From the IMG/VR virus record IMGVR_UViG_3300001749_000016, positions 1 to 20,109 of that record: DNA of 20,109 nt; one strand, given 5' to 3'. Positions 12,723 through 20,109 of this stretch are shown in pieces (within the stretch, counting starts at the first letter, position 1; the number at the start of each line of letters is the position of its first letter). The stretch is from a virus. The translations under genes were made by a program, and so were the position numbers. The notes below the pieces were generated by a model. The model was not told where the DNA came from. It worked only from the letters and a program-made list of their open reading frames with translations, and made no database searches.

Positions 12723-13745
12723 TCAGTTCGAGGTGTGAAGGCGGATGGCAATGCGTGGCCGCTTGTTCACCGGCAGGATCGAGGCCTCGGTCATCAGGTC
12801 GATCCAGCGGCCTTTCTCGTCCAGATGCTGGCGGGCATAGAGCGGCAGGCCGATGGTGTTCGCCGCTTCCAGCAGGTTTGCAGGCCCGCCATAGGTAGTG
12901 AACGTGTCCATGGTGCCGAGTGGGAACGCGATGCCCTCGCTGGCCGGGACCAGCCGTTCAGTGGCTTTTGTCGAGAGGGTCACGGTGCCGGAATATTCCT
13001 CGAACACGATCCCTGCGAAGGGGAAGTTGCGGCGCACATCTTGGCGCAAGGGCTGTGCGCCGGTGGCCGCGTAGAACTTGTAGGCCTCCTCGGTCTTGGG
13101 ATGCGCGATCAGCTTGTCGAAGAATTCCCGGCTGACGAGGGCATGCACGTCCGACATGCTTTCGCCCAGCAGATTGTCTTCGATGGACCGCAAGACCTCG
13201 CGGACCTTGCCCTGCACGTTGGTGCCCGCGGTGCCCAAAACGAAGTCCACCGAGATCTGCGCAAGGCCGAACTCGGTGAAGTAGTTGTAGAGCGTCGTGC
13301 CCGCACCATCTTTGACGATGCCGCGCAGCGCATTCATCTCCATGTATTCGCGGGTCTGGGCGTGCTTGCGGCGCATCAGCATCAGCTTGCGGTTCATCAC
13401 CTCGACCAGCGGGTCGGCGCCATCGAAGACGCCCAAGCTCGGCTGGCCCTGAATGTCACCCGGCAGGATGACGTCGTCATGCGGGATCCACGGCAGGGCG
13501 AAGGACCGCATGGACCGGCCCTCGCGTGTCCCGACCGTTGCCGGGCCACCCAGCGGCACCGAGGGCAGCAGGTTAAGCACCCCCTCGTGTTGCTCTATGA
13601 TCACCGACCGCTGGCTGACGCCTTCAAAACGGAAGAGGCCGATCTGGCCGAGGCGGGTGTAAAGGTTGGGCAGGATGTTGATGGCCTGCGTCATCTCGGC
13701 CAGCGAATAGCCGCCAGCGTCAAAGGGATTGCGGACAAGAGTCAT
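12723..13745 (-). CDS. Major capsid protein (lambda gpE-like)
   Basis: 340 residues, almost identical in length to lambda gpE (341). Recognisable features: NPFDAGGYSLAEMTQAIN at the N-terminus, RFEGVSQRSVIIEQHEG, ALPWIPHDDVILPGDIQG in the region equivalent to the lambda E loop, a central helical MRRKHAQTREYMEMNALRG, and a C-terminal LPLYARQHLDEKGRWIDLMTEASILPVNKRP. The protein forms the icosahedral shell of the prohead. It lies directly after the decoration protein gene, 33 bases downstream, as in lambda. Strong family call. Confidence 0.95.
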   Translation of the reverse strand: MTLVRNPFDAGGYSLAEMTQAINILPNLYTRLGQIGLFRFEGVSQRSVIIEQHEGVLNLLPSVPLGGPATVGTREGRSMRSFALPWIPHDDVILPGDIQGQPSLGVFDGADPLVEVMNRKLMLMRRKHAQTREYMEMNALRGIVKDGAGTTLYNYFTEFGLAQISVDFVLGTAGTNVQGKVREVLRSIEDNLLGESMSDVHALVSREFFDKLIAHPKTEEAYKFYAATGAQPLRQDVRRNFPFAGIVFEEYSGTVTLSTKATERLVPASEGIAFPLGTMDTFTTYGGPANLLEAANTIGLPLYARQHLDEKGRWIDLMTEASILPVNKRPRIAIRLHTSN

Positions 13746-13778
13746 GGGGTGCTCCGGGGGATGAAGGGGGAAAGGGCG

Positions 13779-14159
13779 TCAGACGCCATCGCGGGCGATG
13801 ATGTTAACGGCGGCCAGTTGGGCGATCTTGGCGGTGATCTTGGTGCCGTCATCGACTGTGGCGTCATAAGCGAGGCCCGCGCGCGAGACGATCGAGGGGC
13901 CACGAGCGACCACGATGCCGGTGGCATCCGCCAGTGTGGCGTCGACGGCATAGAGCAGCACGGCGGTTGCGGTCTGGGCACCATCAGTGCCGCCGCTGGT
14001 GGCCAGCTTGTACTTACCGCTGGCGGTAATTTGGCCGAGCACCGAGCCGACCGGATAAGGCATGCCTACCAGCAGGGTCACGGTTTCGCGGGTGTAGTTC
14101 GGGTTGACCTCATATTTGAGGACGTCGCCCATGCTGGGCTGTTCCGTCAGGACGGGCAT
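13779..14159 (-). CDS. Head decoration protein (lambda gpD-like)
   Basis: 126 residues; lambda gpD has 110. The sequence LLVGMPYPVGSVLGQITASGKY, then ATAVLLYAVDATLADATGIVVARGP matches the beta-rich gpD fold (PF02924), with the typical N-terminal disordered arm (MPVLTEQPSMGDVLKYEVNPNYTRETVTL). Trimers of this protein add to the expanded capsid surface at three-fold sites and stabilise it against internal DNA pressure. It sits between the protease/scaffold gene and the capsid gene, in the lambda order. Confidence 0.93.
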   Translation of the reverse strand: MPVLTEQPSMGDVLKYEVNPNYTRETVTLLVGMPYPVGSVLGQITASGKYKLATSGGTDGAQTATAVLLYAVDATLADATGIVVARGPSIVSRAGLAYDATVDDGTKITAKIAQLAAVNIIARDGV

Positions 14160-14196
14160 TGGTCAGTCTCCATATGTTGGGAGTTTGGGTGCGAGA

Positions 14197-14586
14197 TCAG
14201 TGCTTGGCGTCGGTCGCGGCTTTCTTGGCGGCAGCGATGATCGGGCTGTCTTTTGCGGCCGCCGCCGCCGGGGCGGTGGCGACAATACCAGCCGCATCGC
14301 TGCGGGCGGCGAGGTCGGCTAGCACGCGGGCGCGCAGAGCCTCGGGTTTGATGCCGCGCGTGACGGCGTCGGCCGCATCGATGGTCACACCGAGCCGGGC
14401 CGCCTGCGCACAGACCTGCGCCACTTCGGCGGCCTCGGCGCGAATGGCCTCGGCGGTCATCGCGGTGGCGTCGGGCGTCACCGCAGTTTCTGCAATGGGC
14501 GGTTCGGGCGTGCTCGCAGCGACTGGAGCCGCGGGTGCGGCAGTGACTGAATCCGGGTTTGGAGTGTCTGTGGGCGTGTTGGTCAT
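14197..14586 (-). CDS. Nested scaffold protein (lambda Nu3-like), in frame inside the protease gene
   Basis: An internal in-frame ATG at 14586 (residue 315 of the protease) is preceded by AGGG with a 7-base gap, a good ribosome-binding site. Independent initiation would give a 129-residue product: a disordered Thr/Pro/Ala-rich N-terminal part and a helical Ala/Glu-rich C-terminal part (AMTAEAIRAEAAEVAQVCAQAARLG). In lambda the scaffold Nu3 is made exactly this way from the end of gene C and shares its C-terminus. That both products are made here is inference from the start site and precedent. Confidence 0.6.
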   Translation of the reverse strand: MTNTPTDTPNPDSVTAAPAAPVAASTPEPPIAETAVTPDATAMTAEAIRAEAAEVAQVCAQAARLGVTIDAADAVTRGIKPEALRARVLADLAARSDAAGIVATAPAAAAAKDSPIIAAAKKAATDAKH

Positions 14587-15528
14587 CTGTGGACCCTTTT
14601 TACTGGTGGGATTGGAGCCGCGTGGCGCGGCGGCGAAGGCGTGGAAGGCGGTGACGGGATCGGCGATTTCGTCCGCCAGACCTGCCGCGATGGCATCGGC
14701 CCCGCGGAACACGGCGGCTTCGGTGGCAAGCGCTGCGGCATCGGACAGGCGATCTCCACGACCGGCCGCGACGGTTTCTGCGAAGAGAAAGCGGACCACC
14801 TCCAGCTCACGCTGCATCTGGTCGTGTATGGCCTCGGGCAGAGGCTGATACGGGTTCGCGTCGATCTTGTGCGAACCGGCATGGATCAGCGTGACCGCGA
14901 TGCCCTTCTGATCCAGCGCCCCGCTCATATCAGTGTGCAGCGCTACGACGCCAATGCTGCCGACCGCACCGGTGCGGGGCAGGATGATCCGGTCGGCCTG
15001 GGAGGCGAGGACATATCCAGCGGATAGCGCATGTTCGGCGACAAAGGCGTGGACCGGCTTTTGCGCCCGGGCGGCTCGGATGCGGTCTGCCAGATCAAAG
15101 GCCCCGGCGACTTCGCCACCGAAGCTGTCGATGTCCAGCGCAATGCCGTGAACGGCTGGGTCGGCCAGCGCTGCCTGCATCTGCGCGGCAATCCCTTCGT
15201 AAGACGTCAGGCCGGAGGATTGGCCGATCCAAGCGCCACGGTGCACCAGTGTGCCCGCGATTTCGATAACGGCGATGCCTTCAATCATTGTAAAAGGCTG
15301 GTTGCCGTTGCGCTGATGACACTGGGCAAGATCATCACCGAACAGCGATGGCCGGGCAGCAAGGGGAGCGTGTTCGACCTCCCCAGAGGGCAGATCGACA
15401 CCTTGAAAGGTGACTTCTTGCCCGGTGATGCGCGGCCCTAACCCTGACAGGAACGCCAGCGCCTTGGCCGGATCCACCATCAGGGGCGTGTTGAACGCGC
15501 GCTGGGCGATCTGGGCGTGGTGCATCAT
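14197..15528 (-). CDS. S49-family prohead protease with C-terminal scaffold region (lambda gpC-like)
   Basis: 443 residues (lambda gpC 439). S49/SppA-type protease core at about residues 82-300: SFGG (135-138) as the oxyanion/nucleophile-proximal loop, AEHALSAGYVLAS with Ser169 as the nucleophile, and GSHKIDANPY with Lys221 as the general base, a Ser-Lys dyad. A Ser/Thr/Pro/Ala-rich linker and helical scaffold-like tail follow from residue 315. It trims the scaffold and itself during head maturation. The start overlaps the portal gene stop by four bases (15525-15528). Confidence 0.94.
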   Translation of the reverse strand: MMHHAQIAQRAFNTPLMVDPAKALAFLSGLGPRITGQEVTFQGVDLPSGEVEHAPLAARPSLFGDDLAQCHQRNGNQPFTMIEGIAVIEIAGTLVHRGAWIGQSSGLTSYEGIAAQMQAALADPAVHGIALDIDSFGGEVAGAFDLADRIRAARAQKPVHAFVAEHALSAGYVLASQADRIILPRTGAVGSIGVVALHTDMSGALDQKGIAVTLIHAGSHKIDANPYQPLPEAIHDQMQRELEVVRFLFAETVAAGRGDRLSDAAALATEAAVFRGADAIAAGLADEIADPVTAFHAFAAAPRGSNPTSKKGPQMTNTPTDTPNPDSVTAAPAAPVAASTPEPPIAETAVTPDATAMTAEAIRAEAAEVAQVCAQAARLGVTIDAADAVTRGIKPEALRARVLADLAARSDAAGIVATAPAAAAAKDSPIIAAAKKAATDAKH

Positions 15529-17024
15529 TTGCCCTCCTTGGTGTCGGGTTTTTCATCAGCGCTGTCATCTGCTTCGTCGTCGTTGGCGCTGTTATGTTGG
15601 TCGTCGCCATTGCCCTTGGCCGCACCCGGCCCCTGTGCCGGGGATCCCGGACGGCGGAAGTCGAGGCCCAGCGCCAGTTCGCGTTTGCGCTCGGCAGCGA
15701 TTTCGCGGTCGACCTGTTCGGCGTCATAGCCGCGCTCCGAGATGGCCTGCGTTCGGGATTTCAGACCCGCTTCGATCTGTAGGATCTCGGCAGAGGCGTC
15801 CTTCATCGGATCAACCCAATCCCACTTTGTCGGCAGCCAGGCGCAGGCCTGATATTGGCGGCGCTGTTGGTCATATCCCGGCAGGTCCAGCGCACCTGAC
15901 AGCACGGCGGTGTCCATCCAGCGCACCCAAACGGCACGGCAGAGCTGATAAACCAGCACGCCATGCTGCCAGGCCGAGATGCGGCGGCGGAATTCGATTA
16001 GCGAGATGCGCGTGTTGGAGAAGTTGCCCTTCGCCGTATCCCCCGTCAGATAGCCGTAGGGGATGCCCAGCGCGGCTGCGATTTGCAGCAGGGTCCGGTA
16101 TTGGAACAGCTCGTAGGTGCCGCCCGAGTCTGGCGTCGCTGGGGTCGACACATCCTCGCCGGGATCAAGCCGCACCACCTGACCGGGCTCAACTTCCAGA
16201 TCCTCATCGGTCGGTTCCAGCGGCGTTTCCGGCGCGGGCGAGGTGATGAACATCGCGAACATCGCCGCGATCTTTTTGCGCTCCAACTCGGCATCGTCGT
16301 AGAGGTCGAGCGTGAACAGTTTCACGATGGCGGCGGCGAACCGCGACACGCCGCGTAACTGCCCAGCTTCCACCGGGTCCAGCACATGGATGACGTCTGC
16401 GGCCGGGACGCGGACGGTTTCGCCTGCGAGGCCGGGATCGGTCAAATCACCCGGATGGCGGCGCAGGAAGTGATAGGCGACGCGGCGACCGATGCCATCG
16501 AACTCGATGCCCTGCCGGATCAGCCCGGCGCCGGGCAGTTCGCGGTTCATGTCGAGCGGCAGCATCTCGGCAGGCAGCATCTGCAACTGGATTGGCACCG
16601 TTAGGCCGTCCTCGGCGCGGCGTGGCCGGATGCGAAAGAACACTTCGCCTGACAGGAACACCTCACGGGCGGCCCGCCGCTGCAGCCCGTAGAAGTCGGT
16701 CAGCCCTTCGGCATCAGCGTCATCGGTCCAGGCCAGCCAGAGCGCTTGCAGCTCTTCTTTCTTGGCAGCGTCCGTGATGGACGACGAGGGCTTGATGCCG
16801 TCGCCGACGACATTGCTGGCGAAACTCTCCACTGCATTCGCCGCATAGCCATTGTTGCGGACCAGCCAGCGGGCGCGGGCGGTGATGGTGTCGCCCGAGG
16901 CGGCGATCAGCGTATTCACATGGGCGCGGCTGGCCCGAAACCCACGCAGGCGACGATGCGCCTGCGCGGCATCGAACCCCCCGATGATCGAGCCGATGCG
17001 CTGACGGAAGGCCTCAAACGCCAT
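15525..17024 (-). CDS. Portal protein (lambda gpB-like)
   Basis: 499 residues (lambda gpB 533). The lambda-type portal features are clear: DTITARARWLVRNNGYAANAVESFASNVVG, the LQRRAAREVFLSGEVFFRIR segment, AADVIHVLDPVEAGQLRGVSRFA, the LLQIAAALGIPYGYLTGD segment and the NFSNTRISLIEFRRRI motif. A dodecameric ring at one capsid vertex, it is the DNA gate and docking site for terminase and connectors. The final ~40 residues are acidic and probably disordered (EADDSADEKPDTKEG). The start is 3 bases after the gpW-like stop, and the stop overlaps the protease start. Confidence 0.95.
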   Translation of the reverse strand: MAFEAFRQRIGSIIGGFDAAQAHRRLRGFRASRAHVNTLIAASGDTITARARWLVRNNGYAANAVESFASNVVGDGIKPSSSITDAAKKEELQALWLAWTDDADAEGLTDFYGLQRRAAREVFLSGEVFFRIRPRRAEDGLTVPIQLQMLPAEMLPLDMNRELPGAGLIRQGIEFDGIGRRVAYHFLRRHPGDLTDPGLAGETVRVPAADVIHVLDPVEAGQLRGVSRFAAAIVKLFTLDLYDDAELERKKIAAMFAMFITSPAPETPLEPTDEDLEVEPGQVVRLDPGEDVSTPATPDSGGTYELFQYRTLLQIAAALGIPYGYLTGDTAKGNFSNTRISLIEFRRRISAWQHGVLVYQLCRAVWVRWMDTAVLSGALDLPGYDQQRRQYQACAWLPTKWDWVDPMKDASAEILQIEAGLKSRTQAISERGYDAEQVDREIAAERKRELALGLDFRRPGSPAQGPGAAKGNGDDQHNSANDDEADDSADEKPDTKEGK

Positions 17025-17027
17025 GGA

Positions 17028-17243
17028 TCACAGGCCTTTCGAGGCGACGGTGCCCCAGCGCCTGCGACGCGGGGTGCCGGTAGTGGCGGTGGCAATCCGG
17101 GTTTCCAGATCACTGATCGCGTTCGCCAGCTCCGCGTCTGAGCCGTAAGTGATCGACTTGCCGTCATAGCTGACCGAGCGGACGCCCGCGTAACGCGCCT
17201 CCTGCAGCGCGGCCAGCAAGGCGCGCATCCGTTCCAGATCCAT
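17028..17243 (-). CDS. gpW-like head completion / head-tail connector
   Basis: 71 residues (lambda gpW 68). The sequence begins MDLERMRALLAALQEARYAGVRSVSYDGKSITYGSDAELANAI: a helix, a short beta hairpin around YDGKSITYG, and a second helix (DAELANAISDLETRI), which is the gpW fold, followed by a basic tail (TPRRRRWG). The protein binds the portal after packaging and prepares the site for FII. The start is 1 base after the terminase stop (TGAGATG), and it lies between terminase and portal as in lambda. Confidence 0.9.
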   Translation of the reverse strand: MDLERMRALLAALQEARYAGVRSVSYDGKSITYGSDAELANAISDLETRIATATTGTPRRRRWGTVASKGL

Positions 17244-17244
17244 C

Positions 17245-19290
17245 TCAATCCCTCATGAAGTTCGGTGTGTAGGCCCGGCGTTTGCGCCGTGGCGTCGTTG
17301 GTGTTCCCGCCTTGGGAGGGGCGGGTGCTGTCTGTTCGGTCGGTGCCGCCTGCTGAGGTGCTGGGCGGGTTTCCACCCCAGCCTGCGCTTCCAATCTGCG
17401 CCATGTCGCCTCATCCCAGCGATCCGCGCCCATGATCCACGCGGCCGCGCGGGCATAGACTCGGCAGTCCAGCGCCTCGTTCCTCTCTCGCATCTTCTGC
17501 CATTCGGGGTGGGCGTAACCGCGCTTGTTGCGCACCGTGACCAGCTGTTCGGCCACCAGCTGCTTGAGCCATTCGGTGTCGATCCAGTCGGGCAGATGCA
17601 CGGTGCCAGGGGCGTCGAGCACCCCAAGCGAACGGTCTTCATCCGAGGGCCGCTCCAGCCGCAGGTAGCGATACGTCTCGGTCTTGAACGTCGCCGTTGC
17701 CACAGACCAGAGCCGTGCGCCCCGGCGCAGACGTTTGCCGCCAATGGTTGCGTCGACAAAGGTCGGGCCCGACACCGGCGTCGCGCGGTTAAAGCCCTCA
17801 AGGCCTTTGACGGGTGCGACCTGATCAAATCCCTGCGCTCGCGCCCAAGCATAAACGGCGGCGGCCTCATAGCCGGTGTCGATGGCCAGCTTGCCGATCA
17901 CCATTACAGCGCCGTTCGCGCAGACCCATGTGCGCCCCAAGAGGGCGGTCAGCTTGTCCCAGCAGGCCGGATCGTCTGGACCACCGGCAATGACGATGTG
18001 ATCGACGAGCCAGCTTGTCCTGTCCCGACCCCAGGCCCAGACATCGATCTCGATCCGGTCTTTCTGCACATCGACGCCAGCGGTCAGGAACAGACCGCCT
18101 GCCGGGATCTGCGCGCCAGCGTAAGCCTCGCGTCGCTCTGCCAGCCGCTGCCATTCCGGCGCATCGCCAGACTCGACCCATGTCTCGCCCAGCAGGGTGT
18201 TGCGGGCCGCGCGCAGCATCTCCTCCGAGCCTTGCGCCGCCAGCCAGTCCCGCGCGATCTGCTGCCAGCTTTTCCAGCCCAGCGGCGAATAGAGCGCCGA
18301 GAGGTGGAAGCCGGTGGAATGCGGGTCGGCGGACACAGCCGTCGCTCGCCACTCACCGCACTCCAGCATCTGCGTTTTGTGGTGCTCTGCGATAGGCTTC
18401 TCGCAGCCCTCGCAATGATAGGCAGCGGTATCGGGCCGTCCCTTGTCCCAGCGCAGCCGTTCAAACCGCAACCACTGCATCGCGCTGCAGTGTGGACAGG
18501 GCACAAAGTACCGGCGCTGATCGCTGGCCTCGAACTCCCTTTCAATGCGCGACAATCCCCGGATCGTGGGGGTCGAGACCATGAACACCTTGCGCCGGTG
18601 CGAGAAAGTCGTCGTCCGTGCTTCGGCCAGAGTGACAGGATCGCCTTCCTCGTCGGCCGAGGCCGGATAGGCGTCGACCTCGTCGAGGAAGATGTAGCGC
18701 GCGGGCATGGACCGCAGGCCAGTGGCCGAATTGGCACCGGTCAGAACCAAGATACCGCCCGGAAACTCCTTGGACAGCATCGAATTGCCCGCATCACGCG
18801 ACCGGGCAGGCTGTACCCGTTCCTTCAGCGCCGGACTGTCCTCGATCAGCGGGTCGATCCGCCCGCGCGAGGTGCGTTTCGCCATCTCCACCGTCGGCAG
18901 CACCGTCAGCATCGGACCCGGCGCGTGGTGGATGACAAAGCCGATCCAGTTGTTGCCCGCCTCGGTCGCGCCGACCTGTGCGGCCTTCATGAAGCTGATG
19001 CGCTGCGCCGGGTGGCGGGGCGACAGCGCATCCATGATCTCGCGCAGGTAGGGCGTGCGGGCGGTGCGGTATTGCCCGGGTTCGGCGCTGGCCCGCGACG
19101 ACAGCTTGCGATGCTGATCTGCCCATTCCGACACCGTCAGGTCCGGATCTGGGCGCATGCCGCGACGCCAGGTCCGCAGGATATCCTCGGCCCCGTCAAA
19201 GGCGAGATCGAGGTCTGCGGTCAGGTCATGGTCACCCTCATCCAAGCGAGACCTTGAGATCGGCAAGGGCATCGAGTTGCGCTCTGACAT
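17245..19290 (-). CDS. Terminase large subunit (GpA family)
   Basis: 681 residues (lambda gpA 641). The ATPase half has a deviant Walker A-like KAAQVGATE (102-110), Walker B YIFLDEVD (199-206) and coupling motif STPT (239-242). A zinc-ribbon-like insert has CPHC (265-268) and CEGC (293-296). The nuclease half opens with FLTAGVDVQKDRIEI, where Asp407 is a candidate metal ligand. It cuts concatemers and translocates DNA into the prohead. The chosen ATG overlaps the small subunit gene by 53 bases and is preceded by GGAAA; a TTG near 19245 is an alternative. The C-terminus is Pro/Ala-rich and basic. Confidence 0.95.
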   Translation of the reverse strand: MSERNSMPLPISRSRLDEGDHDLTADLDLAFDGAEDILRTWRRGMRPDPDLTVSEWADQHRKLSSRASAEPGQYRTARTPYLREIMDALSPRHPAQRISFMKAAQVGATEAGNNWIGFVIHHAPGPMLTVLPTVEMAKRTSRGRIDPLIEDSPALKERVQPARSRDAGNSMLSKEFPGGILVLTGANSATGLRSMPARYIFLDEVDAYPASADEEGDPVTLAEARTTTFSHRRKVFMVSTPTIRGLSRIEREFEASDQRRYFVPCPHCSAMQWLRFERLRWDKGRPDTAAYHCEGCEKPIAEHHKTQMLECGEWRATAVSADPHSTGFHLSALYSPLGWKSWQQIARDWLAAQGSEEMLRAARNTLLGETWVESGDAPEWQRLAERREAYAGAQIPAGGLFLTAGVDVQKDRIEIDVWAWGRDRTSWLVDHIVIAGGPDDPACWDKLTALLGRTWVCANGAVMVIGKLAIDTGYEAAAVYAWARAQGFDQVAPVKGLEGFNRATPVSGPTFVDATIGGKRLRRGARLWSVATATFKTETYRYLRLERPSDEDRSLGVLDAPGTVHLPDWIDTEWLKQLVAEQLVTVRNKRGYAHPEWQKMRERNEALDCRVYARAAAWIMGADRWDEATWRRLEAQAGVETRPAPQQAAPTEQTAPAPPKAGTPTTPRRKRRAYTPNFMRD

Positions 19291-19774
19291 GGGTTTCCAG
19301 CACCCTCTGCAGGATCGCGGCCTCGATCATCACCGGTGAGCCGGATTGCTTTTCCACCTCCGATGCCACTTCAGCTGCCATCAGCGCTGCCACGCGGGAT
19401 GGCCATGTGACCCACGTATCGCGTTCCTGACGTGCCAAACGAAACACCAGCGTCTCGGCGCGCGCCCGATCGACCAGCGTGCCCTTCTTCTTCTGGATTG
19501 CCAGCTGGCGTTCCTGCGCCTGATAGACGGTCAGCGCAGTGCGGGCCTTCAGGTATGACGAGCTGTCAGCTGGACCGCTGAATGCGGTATCGCCGCCAGT
19601 GCTGCGCCGCTTCTGGTCCGGATCCGTCATCTCCGCCCGGCGCACATCGGACGCGGCGGCCTTGATCGACCCGTCCTTGTAGACCACCAGCCGACCGGCC
19701 TTGCGCGCCTTCTGGATCGCCCCACGCGACAGACCGGAATGGGTGGAGTATTCGCGTTCGGACATACCTTCCAT
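19238..19774 (-). CDS. Terminase small subunit (Nu1-like DNA recognition)
   Basis: 178 residues (lambda Nu1 181); an alternative ATG at 19765 would give 175. The N-terminus has a winged-helix/HTH-like region (SEREYSTHSGLSRGAIQKARKAGRLVVYKDGSIKAAASDVRR) for cos/pac site binding, then a flexible Ser/Gly linker, then a helical domain (SYLKARTALTVYQAQERQLAIQKKKGTLVDRARAETLVFR) characteristic of small terminase subunits. It is the first gene of the leftward late operon, next to the divergent intergenic region. The cos/pac site it binds should lie close by, but I could not locate it. Confidence 0.87.
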   Translation of the reverse strand: MEGMSEREYSTHSGLSRGAIQKARKAGRLVVYKDGSIKAAASDVRRAEMTDPDQKRRSTGGDTAFSGPADSSSYLKARTALTVYQAQERQLAIQKKKGTLVDRARAETLVFRLARQERDTWVTWPSRVAALMAAEVASEVEKQSGSPVMIEAAILQRVLETHVRAQLDALADLKVSLG

Positions 19775-19896
19775 GCGATCGTATTGACCTCAAGATATTG
19801 TAACTAAACGGAAATAGTCATCTTATTCAGTTGATTACACTCGTCTGTTGAGCGATTCTCGGATCAGGAAATCACCCCCCGATCGGAGACACGCCC
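19775..19896. promoter_or_regulatory. Divergent intergenic region between the late operon and a plus-strand operon
   Basis: 122 bases, noticeably AT-richer than the surroundings. For the plus strand, TTGATT (19831-19836) and GATTCT (19854-19859) with a 17-base spacer are a weak sigma70-like pair, and GGAGA (19885-19889) is a well-placed ribosome-binding site for the gene at 19897. For the minus strand, TACAAT (19802-19797) is a possible -10 box, but no convincing -35 lies 16-18 bases upstream. It probably carries promoter(s) and perhaps part of the cos region. Confidence 0.45.
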
Positions 19897-20079
19897 ATGA
19901 CCATCGCCCAACGATTCAACGCCGAGGCCGTACGCCTGCTACCGCACATGACGACAGACCTTGCCGTCGACCCTGCGATCACCACTGCGGGTGAGATCGA
20001 CGAAGTCGTCTTTCGCCGCAGCGAATTCCTCGGCGGGATGGCCTGCGCGATCCTCGCGATGATCGAAAAGCAGGAATGA
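19897..20079 (+). CDS. Small hypothetical protein (60 aa)
   Basis: 60 residues from the ATG at 19897, preceded by GGAGA with a 7-base gap. The sequence (MTIAQRFNAEAVRLLPHMTT, then AITTAGEIDEVVFRRSEFLGGMACAILAMIEKQE) is mostly helical, soluble and without a recognised motif. It is transcribed away from the late operon and is followed 10 bases later by another start, so it opens a separate operon. I do not recognise the family. Its strand and position next to the terminase suggest it belongs to the phage early or accessory region. Confidence 0.7.
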   Translation: MTIAQRFNAEAVRLLPHMTTDLAVDPAITTAGEIDEVVFRRSEFLGGMACAILAMIEKQE

Positions 20080-20089
20080 GGACAAGGAC

Positions 20090-20109
20090 ATGACCGCCAT
20101 CACCACAAT
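20090..20109 (+). CDS. Start of a further plus-strand gene (truncated by the window edge)
   Basis: An ATG at 20090, preceded by GAGGA with a 7-base gap, opens a frame (MTAITT...) that runs off the window after six codons. Tight spacing to the previous stop suggests the same operon. Nothing can be said about the product. Confidence 0.5.

Noticed and set aside
12579-14240. A 553-codon plus-strand frame opposite the capsid and decoration genes
   Set aside because: It runs across two complete, well-identified minus-strand genes and the gaps between them; no domain is recognisable.
17509-19257. A 582-codon open frame on the plus strand opposite the large terminase
   Set aside because: It is antisense to a clear GpA terminase with intact motifs. 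Its translation is Arg/Pro/His-rich and compositionally biased, as expected of a shadow frame in GC-rich DNA, and it has no convincing ribosome-binding site.
1-20109. That the cluster is a gene transfer agent rather than a phage
   Set aside because: The tail tip is GTA-like, but the head is lambda-like with decoration and scaffold, the tape measure is far longer than in RcGTA, and a full lysis cassette and a cargo gene are embedded, all of which fit a phage.
1-20109. tRNA genes, CRISPR arrays, insertion sequences, att sites
   Set aside because: None was seen: no cloverleaf-like segment, no regularly spaced repeats, no transposase or integrase.

Overview
The window is a prophage (or temperate phage) structural module, most likely from an alphaproteobacterium of the Rhodobacteraceae (Rhodobacter/Paracoccus/roseobacter type). 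The phage genes are GC-rich. The tail-tip genes are recognisable relatives of the Rhodobacter capsulatus gene transfer agent (RcGTA) genes g12 to g15, combined with a lambda-type head module. No host chromosomal gene, integrase, att site, tRNA or CRISPR array is visible, so neither phage end lies in the window. Identifications are from reading protein sequences and gene order; no database search was run.

Layout. Nearly everything is one long minus-strand late operon read from about 19.8 kb down to base 1. Packaging and head: small terminase, large terminase (GpA), gpW-like connector, portal (lambda B type), S49 prohead protease with a nested scaffold (lambda C/Nu3 type), decoration protein (D), major capsid (E), FII-like connector and a DUF6441-like neck/tail protein. 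The operon is then interrupted by one plus-strand, lower-GC cargo gene (10591-11703) encoding a membrane-anchored SH3-like protein. Tail genes follow: gpU-like terminator, tail tube, tail assembly chaperone with a -1 frameshift extension, tape measure, DUF2460 distal tail protein, then a seven-gene lysis cassette (holin, small membrane proteins, GH24 lysozyme, Rz/Rz1-like spanins), then DUF2163 hub protein, NlpC/P60 peptidase and the 5' 734 codons of a GTA gp15-like 'megatron' baseplate protein that runs off the left edge.

At the right end a 122-bp, comparatively AT-rich divergent intergenic region separates this operon from a plus-strand operon that starts with a 60-codon gene of unknown function and the first few codons of a second gene.

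How the parts work together: terminase packages DNA through the portal into a shell of E stabilised by D, with protease and scaffold removed during maturation. gpW/FII/DUF6441 and the terminator join head to tail. The tube polymerises around the tape measure with help from the chaperone pair. The DUF2460-DUF2163-NlpC-megatron set forms the GTA-like tail tip that binds and locally breaches the envelope. The lysis cassette releases progeny. Many stop and start codons overlap (TGATG, ATGA, GTGA), consistent with translational coupling.

The observations most worth checking are a textbook -1 frameshift site in the tail chaperone gene (A AAA AAC, 7-nt spacer, 12-bp stem-loop), which opens an otherwise start-less conserved-looking frame with a CxxCxxxCxxC cluster; the antisense cargo gene in the middle of the late operon; and the lysis cassette placed between the GTA g12-like and g13-like genes.
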